A stretch of DNA of 6,071 nt from SURF-24 sp964537965. GTDB taxonomy: Bacteria; Bacteroidota; Ignavibacteria; Ignavibacteriales; SURF-24. A program made the position numbers and the translations under genes. The notes beneath the pieces were generated by a model. The model was not told where the DNA came from. It searched no databases and worked only from the letters and a program-made list of their open reading frames with translations. Shown here piece by piece: positions 1-5,505 of the stretch (position 1 is the first letter of the stretch; every line of letters begins with the position of its first letter). The stretch spans positions 1 to 6,071 of the forward strand of contig CAZIDB010000267.1 in NCBI GenBank assembly GCA_964537965.1, written 5' to 3'.

Positions 1-1334
1 GCAGTACCGATTAAATCATCTGAGCTTGAAGAGCAGACAATTCTTTTAGCGCCCGGACGGATGAACTTAGAGAAATGGCCGAGATAATAAAACGAATTCA
101 TATAAGTAAGCTTGCCGGTTTTTGTATCGCAGATAATTGGAGCCATGCAAAAATTTCCAACATGGTTTGGTCCGCCGGTTTCATCGAGAATAACATTCCA
201 TGCTGTCCAGCCTTCTGCCCAGTTGTTAAAATCATTAATCATAGATTTGCCAAACACTTCGCCCCATTTCCAAAGTGCAACACTATCTGCGTTAAATATT
301 GCTTCGGTTCCTTCTGTAAACATTAAATGCTTATCTGGAAAAGCATCGTGGACAAGTCTTACATTATCAAAGTGATCTCCAACGTACCAATGAAATGCAG
401 TTCCCCAAACATATTTTGCTGCATCAGGATCATCCAAAACAGCTTTTGCTCTCTGGTACATAATTCCGCGGTTATGATCCCAGATCATTAATTTCAAATC
501 TTCCAGACCTGCTTTTTGTAAAGTCGGTCCAAGATATTTTTTTACAAAGTCTCTTTCTTCTTCACCTGTAAAAATGCAGGATTCCCATGTCTGCACTGCC
601 ATTGGTTCATTCTGAACTGTTAAACCCCAGACAGGCAGACCTATCTTTTCATATTCTTTAACAAACTTAACAAAGTAGTTCGCCCATGTTTGATTATATT
701 CAGGGAGAAGTTTTCCGCCATGCAGCATATCGTTGTTGGATTTCATCCAGGCGGGCGGGCTCCATGGAGAAGCATATAATTTTATATCTTTGCCAGCTTT
801 TTTAAGCGCTTCCTTTATAAATGGAATTTTGAATTGCAGATCATGTTCAATCGTAAAGTTTTTTAAATCCTTATCGCCGGGAGTTTCAGCATAAGTATAA
901 CTTGAGCTTGAGAAATCGCAGCTATGAATGTTTGTTCTTGCAAGAGAAAATCCTATTCCGTTCTGCTTATCAAAAAAAGCATTGATGATTTCATTCTGTT
1001 TATCTGAAGGTAACTTATAAAATATCTCCGCTGAAGCATCTGTTAATGCACCACCAATTCCTACAATAGATTGAAAAGTTTTATTCTTATCTAAGATGAT
1101 AGTTGGAGTGTGTTCTTCGGGCTGGGGGAGATCCTCGAAAATTAAAGTTTCCTTTTTACTTAGTTTGTCACCCGTATTCTTAGCGGTAAGATAAACTTCT
1201 GCTTTTTTATATACTGAATTTGACTTTGTCTTTTTATTCTCTTTCTCAGATGAGTAATTATTGCAGCCCAGACTAACAAACAGAATTAAGAGATAAATAA
1301 CTGTACGAGATACTTTAATATTTTCTATTTTCAT
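1..1334 (-). CDS. GH30 family glucosylceramidase-like lipoprotein (C-terminus cut by window edge)
   Basis: The frame is open from an ATG at 1334 to the window edge: 444 codons with no stop. Likely a retaining beta-glycosidase of family GH30 (glucosylceramidase or beta-1,6-glucanase type), anchored outside the inner membrane. Residues 1-23 are a lipoprotein signal ending SLG-C24, followed by a Lys/Ser-rich linker to about residue 75. Family motifs follow in order: GIGGALTDASA (92-102), RTNIHSCDFSSSSYTY (133-148), SPWSPPAWMKS (189-199), LTVQNEP (238-244) with the acid/base at E243, and LMFTEG (337-342) with the nucleophile at E341. Both catalytic residues are therefore present. By usual family length only the last few dozen residues (end of the beta-sandwich) are missing. 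GGAG at 1342-1345 lies 7 bases before the ATG. The gene is 132 bp downstream of the regulator on the same strand, beyond a terminator-like hairpin, so probably separately transcribed. The substrate cannot be told from sequence. Confidence 0.93.
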   Translation of the reverse strand, partial: MKIENIKVSRTVIYLLILFVSLGCNNYSSEKENKKTKSNSVYKKAEVYLTAKNTGDKLSKKETLIFEDLPQPEEHTPTIILDKNKTFQSIVGIGGALTDASAEIFYKLPSDKQNEIINAFFDKQNGIGFSLARTNIHSCDFSSSSYTYAETPGDKDLKNFTIEHDLQFKIPFIKEALKKAGKDIKLYASPWSPPAWMKSNNDMLHGGKLLPEYNQTWANYFVKFVKEYEKIGLPVWGLTVQNEPMAVQTWESCIFTGEEERDFVKKYLGPTLQKAGLEDLKLMIWDHNRGIMYQRAKAVLDDPDAAKYVWGTAFHWYVGDHFDNVRLVHDAFPDKHLMFTEGTEAIFNADSVALWKWGEVFGKSMINDFNNWAEGWTAWNVILDETGGPNHVGNFCMAPIICDTKTGKLTYMNSFYYLGHFSKFIRPGAKRIVCSSSSDDLIGT

Positions 1335-1428
1335 CCTGCTTCTCCATGATAAATCTTTTGTTGTTAAGTGGTTTAATATTGCGTGTATAAGATAGAAAAA
1401 TTTACAATCATTTTTGAGGCTGGTATTG

Positions 1429-1443
1429 CAGAAAAGTTTTCTG
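1429..1443. repeat. Perfect 15-bp palindrome upstream of the GH30 gene
   Basis: CAGAAAA-G-TTTTCTG is a perfect inverted repeat with 7-bp arms and a 1-bp centre, 95 bp upstream of the GH30 start, in the 132-bp gap after the regulator gene. The size and symmetry suit a dimeric regulator's operator. The run is A/T-rich, so chance is possible. I found no TAnnTTTG element beside it. Confidence 0.35.
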
Positions 1444-1446
1444 ACT

Positions 1447-1479
1447 AAATAATAAAGCCAAAGAATTTACTTTGGCTTT
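1447..1479 (-). terminator. Rho-independent terminator overlapping the end of the regulator gene
   Basis: The arms AAAGCCAAAG (1454-1463) and CTTTGGCTTT (1470-1479) are a perfect 10-bp inverted repeat with a 6-base loop. In the minus-strand transcript the hairpin is followed by ATTATTT. The upstream arm encodes the last Lys-Pro-Lys codons and the loop holds the stop codon, so translation would run into the stem. On the plus strand the right arm ends in six T, so the structure is bidirectional in form, but no plus-strand gene leads into it. Confidence 0.7.
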
Positions 1480-2471
1480 TTTATCATTGTTCCATGCAGC
1501 CTGAAATAATTATTGCCGGTTTTCTGCAGTTTGTCTATCCACAAATCTTCCAGTGTCTTAATATCATCGCTATAGTTATATGCCGGGTCTTCTTTTGGTT
1601 CAAGCTTATCAATTATTTCAAAAATGATTCCCTGCTCACCCTTAATATTCCAGGCTTCCTGTAATTCTTTAATTGAATGGATGCCGGTGCCAAGCTCAAA
1701 TTTATGGCGATTGTAAATACCGGGGAGATTCAAACTGCTGCCGATATAAAATTTATTGCTATTGGCTGCGCTTATTTTATAAACACCCATCGGTGTATGA
1801 GTCATTTTGTATTTCTTAATTATTTCTTTTCGGTTTTCCATTTTAACGTTTCCTGTTTTTCTCTTTGCTGATTTATTATTAATAAAAACTGTTTCATTAC
1901 CTGTATTAGTAATTTCGTAATCAGGATTCAATTTATATTTCCCGTTGCTACGGAACATCAATTTGTTATCAATTAAAAGTCTTCTGATAGTGCAATAATC
2001 GTCAAAGACATTTTCAATAACAGAATCAATTTCTTTTTCGGGATAAACTTTTTCATTATTGAAAAGTTTTAAGATTTCCTCAAGAACAATTATTTTCTTT
2101 TTATGCTGTGAAGGTAATTTTACAAGTTTACCTTTCTGAAAAAAAGTCTTTAGTACATTAACTTTATAAGCGACAATTCTTTCATCCTGAACAACCTTAT
2201 GCTCATTTTTAAAAGAAGTAATATCTTTCAGTGTGGTGTAGAAGATCCTGTCATTCAGATGGAAGATAACATAATATTGCTCTTTCCTTTTGAAGACTAA
2301 GTTGGCTGCTTCAAGTTTTTTAAGATGAAACGAAACAGTTGAAACAGCAAGGTTTAACCTTTGTGCTAATTCTTCTACATATTGAGGCTTTTCCATCAAT
2401 GAGTTTACAATCAGCAATCTTGATGAATCCGCTAATGCCTTCATTAAAATGATGCTATCCGATATCTCCAT
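1467..2471 (-). CDS. ArsR-type winged-helix regulator fused to DUF2087 and a C-terminal GIY-YIG domain
   Basis: A 334-residue protein in three parts. Residues 1-85 are an ArsR-type winged helix with a recognition-helix stretch (STVSFHLKKLEAANLVFKR, 44-62) and a beta wing (EQYYVIFHL). About 100-182 match DUF2087, with the typical DDYCTIRRLLID (157-168). A basic linker (183-222) leads to a GIY-YIG fold at about 223-325: G229-V-Y231, Y242-I-G244, R255 in the following helix, probable catalytic E308 and N320/N321 near the end. The active-site set looks intact. The only cysteine is C160, so a classical ArsR metal site is unlikely. Start: the ATG at 2471 has GGAA at 2476-2479, five bases upstream. 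GIY-YIG domains attached to regulators are known as a class, from memory; their role is not. It probably binds its own promoter (palindrome at 2489-2504). Whether the nuclease fold cuts DNA or only binds cannot be told. A sequence-specific homing role has no support. Confidence 0.9.
   Translation of the reverse strand: MEISDSIILMKALADSSRLLIVNSLMEKPQYVEELAQRLNLAVSTVSFHLKKLEAANLVFKRKEQYYVIFHLNDRIFYTTLKDITSFKNEHKVVQDERIVAYKVNVLKTFFQKGKLVKLPSQHKKKIIVLEEILKLFNNEKVYPEKEIDSVIENVFDDYCTIRRLLIDNKLMFRSNGKYKLNPDYEITNTGNETVFINNKSAKRKTGNVKMENRKEIIKKYKMTHTPMGVYKISAANSNKFYIGSSLNLPGIYNRHKFELGTGIHSIKELQEAWNIKGEQGIIFEIIDKLEPKEDPAYNYSDDIKTLEDLWIDKLQKTGNNYFRLHGTMIKKPK
1839..1854 (-). promoter_or_regulatory. Possible internal ribosome binding site and start for a free GIY-YIG protein
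   Basis: In frame inside the regulator, Met211 (ATG at 1841-1839) follows AGGA (1851-1854) with a 9-base spacer. A product starting here would run to the stop at 1467, 124 residues: a short basic lead (MENRKEIIKKYK) and then the complete GIY-YIG domain, close to the layout of stand-alone relatives of this domain. The site falls exactly at the domain boundary. The SD-like sequence and position are seen; internal initiation is inference. Confidence 0.4.
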
Positions 2472-2488
2472 CTTATTCCATTATTTAA

Positions 2489-2504
2489 TTCGATAATTGT
2501 CGAA
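2489..2504. promoter_or_regulatory. Candidate operator: 16-bp near-perfect palindrome at the regulator's transcription start
   Basis: TTCGATAATTGTCGAA is symmetric except for one base pair (T/G at the sixth and eleventh positions). It directly abuts the -7 element, at the expected transcription start, 18 bp upstream of the regulator ATG. A dimer bound here would block transcription, the usual autorepression arrangement in the ArsR family. Its half-site TTATCGAA recurs exactly at 2551-2558. Confidence 0.55.
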
Positions 2505-2505
2505 A

Positions 2506-2537
2506 CAAATATAATGGTGAAAAGAAAGTTATCCAAA
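2506..2537 (-). promoter_or_regulatory. Bacteroidota-type promoter of the regulator gene
   Basis: On the minus strand, TTTG (2537-2534) is followed after exactly 20 bases by TATATTTG (2513-2506), a full match to the TAnnTTTG -7 element used by Bacteroidota sigma-A. Transcription should begin near 2500, giving a leader of about 30 bases. The oadB promoter at 4728-4759 has the same 20-base spacing. Confidence 0.65.
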
Positions 2538-2559
2538 ATTATTTTTATGGTTATCGAAA
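2529..2559 (+). promoter_or_regulatory. Two upstream operator half-site copies, one over the -33 element
   Basis: TTATCCAAA (2529-2537) and TTATCGAAA (2551-2559) match the half-site TTGTCGAAA (2497-2505) of the palindrome, in the same orientation. Starts are 32 and 22 bp apart, close to whole helical turns, so proteins on them would lie on one DNA face. The first copy contains the -33 TTTG. Repeated half-sites across a core promoter suggest cooperative binding, probably by the regulator encoded downstream; this is inference. Confidence 0.4.
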
Positions 2560-2590
2560 TAAAAATAGACTAAACGTAAAACGGGAAGAT

Positions 2591-2654
2591 GGAATAAGGG
2601 TAAAAGGGTATAAAGGTATATTGGTATAATGGAATAATGGTATAAAGGGTAAAG
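2591..2654 (+). repeat. Eight in-phase 8-bp tandem repeats, consensus GGTATAAW
   Basis: Eight consecutive 8-bp units each begin with GG, without any slip in phase: GGAATAAG, GGTAAAAG, GGTATAAA, GGTATATT, GGTATAAT, GGAATAAT, GGTATAAA, GGGTAAAG. GGGAAGAT at 2583-2590 may be a decayed ninth unit. The array sits inside an 87-base stretch without a single C on this strand (2583-2669), between the end of the four-helix membrane gene and the regulator promoter. It contains no gene. It could be a degenerate microsatellite, a protein-binding array or a G-free segment of the minus-strand transcript. Confidence 0.85.
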
Positions 2655-2656
2655 AA

Positions 2657-2686
2657 GAAAGATTGGAAACCGTATACCAATCTTTC
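2657..2686 (-). terminator. Hairpin, probable terminator of the membrane-protein gene
   Basis: The arms GAAAGATTGG (2657-2666) and CCAATCTTTC (2677-2686) pair perfectly over 10 bp with a 10-base loop. The structure begins 22 bp after the stop codon at 2709. On the minus strand the tail is TTCTTTACCC, only partly T-rich, so the terminator is moderate. It separates the upstream minus-strand genes from the regulator promoter. Confidence 0.5.
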
Positions 2687-2708
2687 CTTTAAAAAACTCC
2701 AGTGATTT

Positions 2709-3260
2709 TTAATTCATACACTTATTATTAATGAAGGTTAGAACTTTTTCTTTAGTAGGAAAACTAAGGCCAATAATTGAAACAAAGATTAAAGCAGGTA
2801 AAGCTGTTAGCCAGTATAAGGAGTTAACATAAATTTCTCCGCTTGTAATGCTGATTATCAGAATAACTAAGCCAATTAACGCTGTTCCTTCCAGCATCGC
2901 ATAGCGAATGATAGTATATGTTCTGTGCAACCCTAAAAGTTTGTCAACTAATGTTTCATTTGTATCATTTGAATTCTTTAATGCTTCAACAGATTTATTG
3001 ATTATTATATCAGGTAATTTAAATGCAGCAGAATACATTCCTGCACAAATTGCAATCAAAGCATAAAGAAGCACATTTAAAATTTTCGGTGAAATATTTC
3101 CCGGTTGTGCATTGACCATATGCATAGAATATAAAACATAGCAGATAATAAAAAATATTATTACTCCTGTTGCTAATGCTATGGATATTATTTGAACCGG
3201 GCGGAGCTTTTCATTTGTAATTTTATTTTCAAGTTCACCGGGCGATAATCTTAGCGCCAT
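2709..3260 (-). CDS. Four-helix membrane protein of unknown function
   Basis: A 183-residue protein I do not recognise. The start is the ATG at 3260 (MALRLSP): GGAG at 3267-3270 lies 6 bases upstream. A TTG at 3272 would lengthen the frame by four codons but overlaps that Shine-Dalgarno, so it is unlikely. Four hydrophobic segments at about 22-45, 61-81, 121-139 and 148-168 suggest an integral membrane protein. A hydrophilic stretch at about 85-118 between helices 2 and 3 contains NSNDTNET and a KLLGLHRTY segment. No catalytic or metal motif is visible. It follows the pump subunit genes on the same strand with an 84-bp gap holding a hairpin, so it may share their transcript at reduced level. 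It could be a pump accessory or unrelated; nothing in its sequence resembles a biotin carrier or carboxyltransferase. Confidence 0.8.
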   Translation of the reverse strand: MALRLSPGELENKITNEKLRPVQIISIALATGVIIFFIICYVLYSMHMVNAQPGNISPKILNVLLYALIAICAGMYSAAFKLPDIIINKSVEALKNSNDTNETLVDKLLGLHRTYTIIRYAMLEGTALIGLVILIISITSGEIYVNSLYWLTALPALIFVSIIGLSFPTKEKVLTFINNKCMN

Positions 3261-3295
3261 AAATTTCTCCAATATGTTTTAAAAATTGTACTATG

Positions 3296-3323
3296 AACCG
3301 GAAAAGCTGAAATATTTCCGGTT
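3296..3323 (-). terminator. Hairpin between oadG and the membrane-protein gene
   Basis: AACCGGAAA (3296-3304) and TTTCCGGTT (3315-3323) form a perfect 9-bp stem with a 10-base loop, 22 bp after the oadG stop. On the minus strand, T-rich sequence (ATTTTT) comes only about 9 bases after the stem, so this is either a weak terminator or an RNA-stabilising hairpin protecting the oadBG message. I found no TAnnTTTG promoter between it and the next gene. Confidence 0.4.
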
Positions 3324-3344
3324 ACAGATAATTACTTAATCTGC

Positions 3345-3503
3345 TTAGCTTTCCTTCTTTTCCTCAAGCGACTGAGGAAAGAGTTTATCAAGCAATTTAA
3401 TTATCAGGTAAAACAAACCCATAAAAATGAAAATACCTAACATACCTTTACCGGTTATTACCAATGCATTCCAGAATGTATCTATTACTTGTTGACTAAA
3501 CAT
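3345..3503 (-). CDS. oadG: OadG-type gamma subunit of a Na+-translocating decarboxylase
   Basis: A 52-residue protein (ATG at 3503, TAA at 3345-3347). In the family, the gamma chain is a one-helix membrane protein that holds the alpha and beta subunits together. A short N-terminus (MFSQQVIDTFWNALVIT) leads to a single membrane helix at about 14-38, with the family-like ALVITGKGML and FIFMGLFYLIIKLL stretches, then a short charged tail ending EEKKES. It lacks the long Pro- or His-rich C-terminal extension of enterobacterial OadG and is shorter than many relatives. A near-ideal AGGAGG overlaps the end of oadB: the oadB TAA is 10 bases before this ATG, so the two are probably translationally coupled. 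Assignment rests on size, helix pattern and position after oadB. Other small gamma/delta chains, such as those of methylmalonyl-CoA decarboxylases, are alternatives. Confidence 0.8.
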   Translation of the reverse strand: MFSQQVIDTFWNALVITGKGMLGIFIFMGLFYLIIKLLDKLFPQSLEEKKES

Positions 3504-3513
3504 AATTCCTCCT

Positions 3514-4635
3514 TTAAGCTACTAATGCTAAAATTAAACCGCCTGCAATTACAGAACCAATTTGTCCTGCTACATTTGCACTAACTGCATGCATAAGTAA
3601 AAAGTTAAACTGGTCTTCCTGCTGGCCCATATTATGAATTACACGGGCAGACATTGGAAAAGCAGAAATGCCTGCAGCGCCAATCATTGGGTTTATTTTT
3701 TTCTTAAGGAATATGTTAAGGAATTTGGCAAACAATACTCCACCTGCAGTATCAAATATAAATGCAATAAGACCAAGACAAATGATTATCAGGGTCTGCG
3801 GTTGAAGGAATCTATCTGCGGTCATTGTGGATGCAATTGTAATTCCTAATAGAATTGTAACAAGGCTTGCCAATTCGTTCTGGGCTGCAAGTGAAAGTTT
3901 GTTTAACACTCCGCATTCTCTGATAAGATTACCAAACATAAGGAATCCGATTAATGCTACAGAAGACGGCGCAACTATACCGGCAACAATTGTAACAATA
4001 ATGGGGAAAATTATTAAAACAGTTTTGGAAACACTCTTAGCCTGGCTTTCCATTCTTATGCGTCTTTCATTTTTAGTTGTTAACGCTTTAATTACCGGCG
4101 GCTGAATAATTGGTACTAACGCCATATAAGAATAAGCTGCAACAGAAATTGGTCCGAGTAAATCCTTTGCAAAACGGGTTGCAACGTAAATGGATGTCGG
4201 TCCGTCTGCTGCGCCTATAATTCCGATTGAAGCTGCTTGTTTAAGTGAAAAGCCGAACAGGGTTGCAGACATCATCGTAAAGAAAATACCAAACTGAGCT
4301 GCCGCACCAAATAAAAGCAGAAACGGTTTTTTTAATAATGGCGAAAAATCTATCATTGCTCCAACTGCAACAAAAATAAGCAGCGGAAATATTTCTGTTA
4401 GTATACCGGCTTTAAAGAAAACATTCAGAACACCTTCAACATGTTCTCCGCCGGAAATCTGATCGATAGCTGCTGAAAATGGTATGTTTACAAGTATAGC
4501 TCCAAATCCAATTGGCAAAAGCAGGTTTGGTTCATACTCCTTTGCAATGGCAAGGTAAATTAAAATACAGCCAACTAAAATCATTACAATCTGCTGCCAG
4601 GTAATCGCGGTTAAACCGACAAATAAACCATCCAT
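3514..4635 (-). CDS. oadB: Beta subunit of a Na+-translocating decarboxylase (OadB family)
   Basis: The polytopic membrane subunit that decarboxylates carboxybiotin and couples this to Na+ export. The call uses the ATG at 4635, giving 373 residues, in the family range. It has GGAG at 4646-4649 and starts MDGLFVGLTAITWQQ, like other family members. An ATG at 4716 would add 27 polar residues but lies almost on the predicted transcription start and lacks an RBS. Family motifs: LAIAKEYEPNLLLPIGFGA (28-46); GIIGAADGPTSIYVATR (138-154) with D144, corresponding to Klebsiella Asp203; AAYSYMALVPIIQPP (166-180) with Y170, corresponding to Tyr229; and NPMIGAAGIS (315-324), whose N315, G319 and S324 keep the spacing of Asn373, Gly377 and Ser382. 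All ion-path residues I can place are kept. The substrate (oxaloacetate, methylmalonyl-CoA or glutaconyl-CoA) depends on the alpha subunit, which is not in the window. First gene of a probable oadB-oadG transcript. Confidence 0.95.
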   Translation of the reverse strand: MDGLFVGLTAITWQQIVMILVGCILIYLAIAKEYEPNLLLPIGFGAILVNIPFSAAIDQISGGEHVEGVLNVFFKAGILTEIFPLLIFVAVGAMIDFSPLLKKPFLLLFGAAAQFGIFFTMMSATLFGFSLKQAASIGIIGAADGPTSIYVATRFAKDLLGPISVAAYSYMALVPIIQPPVIKALTTKNERRIRMESQAKSVSKTVLIIFPIIVTIVAGIVAPSSVALIGFLMFGNLIRECGVLNKLSLAAQNELASLVTILLGITIASTMTADRFLQPQTLIIICLGLIAFIFDTAGGVLFAKFLNIFLKKKINPMIGAAGISAFPMSARVIHNMGQQEDQFNFLLMHAVSANVAGQIGSVIAGGLILALVA

Positions 4636-4698
4636 AATAATACTTCTCCGGGTAAATATTTTTTGTGTTTGATGTGAGGAAGATGCATTGTAGCAATT

Positions 4699-4716
4699 AT
4701 TCCAATGTAATTCCAA
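4699..4716. repeat. Direct repeat ATTCCAA, 11-bp period, in the oadB leader
   Basis: ATTCCAA occurs at 4699-4705 and 4710-4716, one helical turn apart, just downstream of the predicted oadB transcription start. It may be a regulator site. Two copies of a 7-mer in AT-rich DNA can also arise by chance. Confidence 0.3.
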
Positions 4717-4727
4717 AAAAGATTATG

Positions 4728-4759
4728 CAAAGATAATAAATAAAGTCAATGCTCCCAAG
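4728..4759 (-). promoter_or_regulatory. Bacteroidota-type promoter of oadB-oadG
   Basis: On the minus strand, CTTG (4759-4756) is followed after exactly 20 bases by TATCTTTG (4735-4728), a full TAnnTTTG match. Transcription would start near 4720, giving a leader of about 85 bases before the ATG at 4635. This also argues against initiation at the ATG at 4716. It lies in the 212-bp divergent gap with the methyltransferase gene; apart from this promoter and the ATTCCAA repeats I see only AT-rich sequence there. Confidence 0.6.
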
Positions 4760-4847
4760 AAAGATTCCTTATAGCAAAAATTAAATTTTTTTATACATCT
4801 GGAACTTTGGTTATTCTTTTTTATTTTTACAACAGAAAGGAATTAAA

Positions 4848-5501
4848 ATGGTTTTAAAGTTTTTACATAGAATAATGCCTACACAGATCTGGAATGTTGG
4901 ACGGGATTATTATCACTCTTACTTAAAAAAGAAATATCTTAAAGGTGATCGTCCTTATGTCGCAGGCGAAACTACAAAAGCAAAAGAACGAAGATTAAGA
5001 GAGAATTTTTTTAATAAATATTGTACCGGCAGCGGTCTTGATATTGGTTTTGGTGGAGATCCGATTGTACCAAATGTACAAGGCTGGGATTTTGAACACG
5101 GCGATGCACAATATCTTTCCACAATTCCGGATCATAAATTTGATTTTGTTTATTCTTCTCATACACTTGAACATATGAATGATCCTGAATTAGCTCTTAA
5201 GAATTGGTGTAGAGTGCTTAAACCCGGAGGTCATTTAATAATTTATATTCCTCATAGGGAATTGTATGAGAAAAAGAAAAATCTGCCTTCACAATTTAAC
5301 TCTAACCATACTCATTTCTTTTTAATTGATGAAGAAGATTTGCCTGATACGCTAAGTTTAAAAAAACTTATACTGGAAAATCTGCGCGGCAGCGAACTTG
5401 TGTATATTAAAGAATGTTCTGAAGGTTATAAAAGCAATGGCATTGATAAACATAGTACCGGAGAATATTCAATTGAAGCTGTAATAAAAAAGGTAAATTA
5501 A
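4848..5501 (+). CDS. SAM-dependent methyltransferase, class I (Methyltransf_11 type)
   Basis: A 217-residue cytosolic enzyme that should transfer a methyl group from S-adenosylmethionine; the acceptor is unknown. The core is a short Rossmann fold: motif I GLDIGFGGDP (63-72), a likely ribose-binding acidic region near D81, FDFVYSSHTLEHMNDP (98-113) with the usual S-x-x-LEH signature, and RVLKPGGHLIIYIP (122-135). A basic segment (26-51, rich in Lys/Arg) precedes the fold. The C-terminus (about 150-217) is poorly conserved and probably sets specificity. AGGA seven bases before the ATG supports the start. It heads a plus-strand pair with the peptidase-like gene 4 bp downstream, so they are likely cotranscribed. 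I found no convincing promoter; TACATCTG at 4794-4801 is one base from the -7 consensus but has no -33 partner. Confidence 0.88.
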   Translation: MVLKFLHRIMPTQIWNVGRDYYHSYLKKKYLKGDRPYVAGETTKAKERRLRENFFNKYCTGSGLDIGFGGDPIVPNVQGWDFEHGDAQYLSTIPDHKFDFVYSSHTLEHMNDPELALKNWCRVLKPGGHLIIYIPHRELYEKKKNLPSQFNSNHTHFFLIDEEDLPDTLSLKKLILENLRGSELVYIKECSEGYKSNGIDKHSTGEYSIEAVIKKVN

Positions 5502-5505
5502 AACT

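Noticed and set aside
75..375. Plus-strand open frames of 83 and 87 codons
   Set aside because: They lie antisense to the GH30 gene, which shows clear family motifs and intact catalytic residues in this region; neither has a recognisable domain.
1677..1871. Plus-strand open frame of 64 codons
   Set aside because: It is antisense to the GIY-YIG domain and linker of the regulator.
1467..1871. GIY-YIG domain as a homing endonuclease or mobile intron remnant
   Set aside because: It is an in-frame C-terminal domain with no intron, intein or flanking repeats, and its sequence resembles chromosomal GIY-YIG proteins rather than phage homing enzymes.
2217..2471. Regulator as a metal-responsive ArsR/SmtB sensor
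   Set aside because: The winged-helix part contains no cysteine and no clear metal-ligand cluster; only the fold is shared.
2472..2598. Inverted repeat CTTATTCCAT (2472-2481) and ATGGAATAAG (2589-2598)
   Set aside because: It is ten AT-rich bases, one arm being part of the tandem repeat array and the other the regulator's RBS region; likely coincidence.
3258..3272. TTG at 3272 as start of the membrane protein
   Set aside because: The TTG overlaps the GGAG Shine-Dalgarno that serves the ATG at 3260.
3634..4105. Plus-strand open frames of 71 and 92 codons
   Set aside because: They are antisense to conserved oadB sequence, with no family match visible.
4636..4716. 27-codon N-terminal extension of oadB from an ATG at 4716
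   Set aside because: The extension is polar and unlike the family, has no RBS, and begins almost at the predicted transcription start; the ATG at 4635 has an SD and the family-typical N-terminus.
4794..4809. TACATCTG and GAACTTTG as -7 elements for the methyltransferase
   Set aside because: Each has one mismatch to TAnnTTTG and neither has a TTTG partner about 20 bases upstream.
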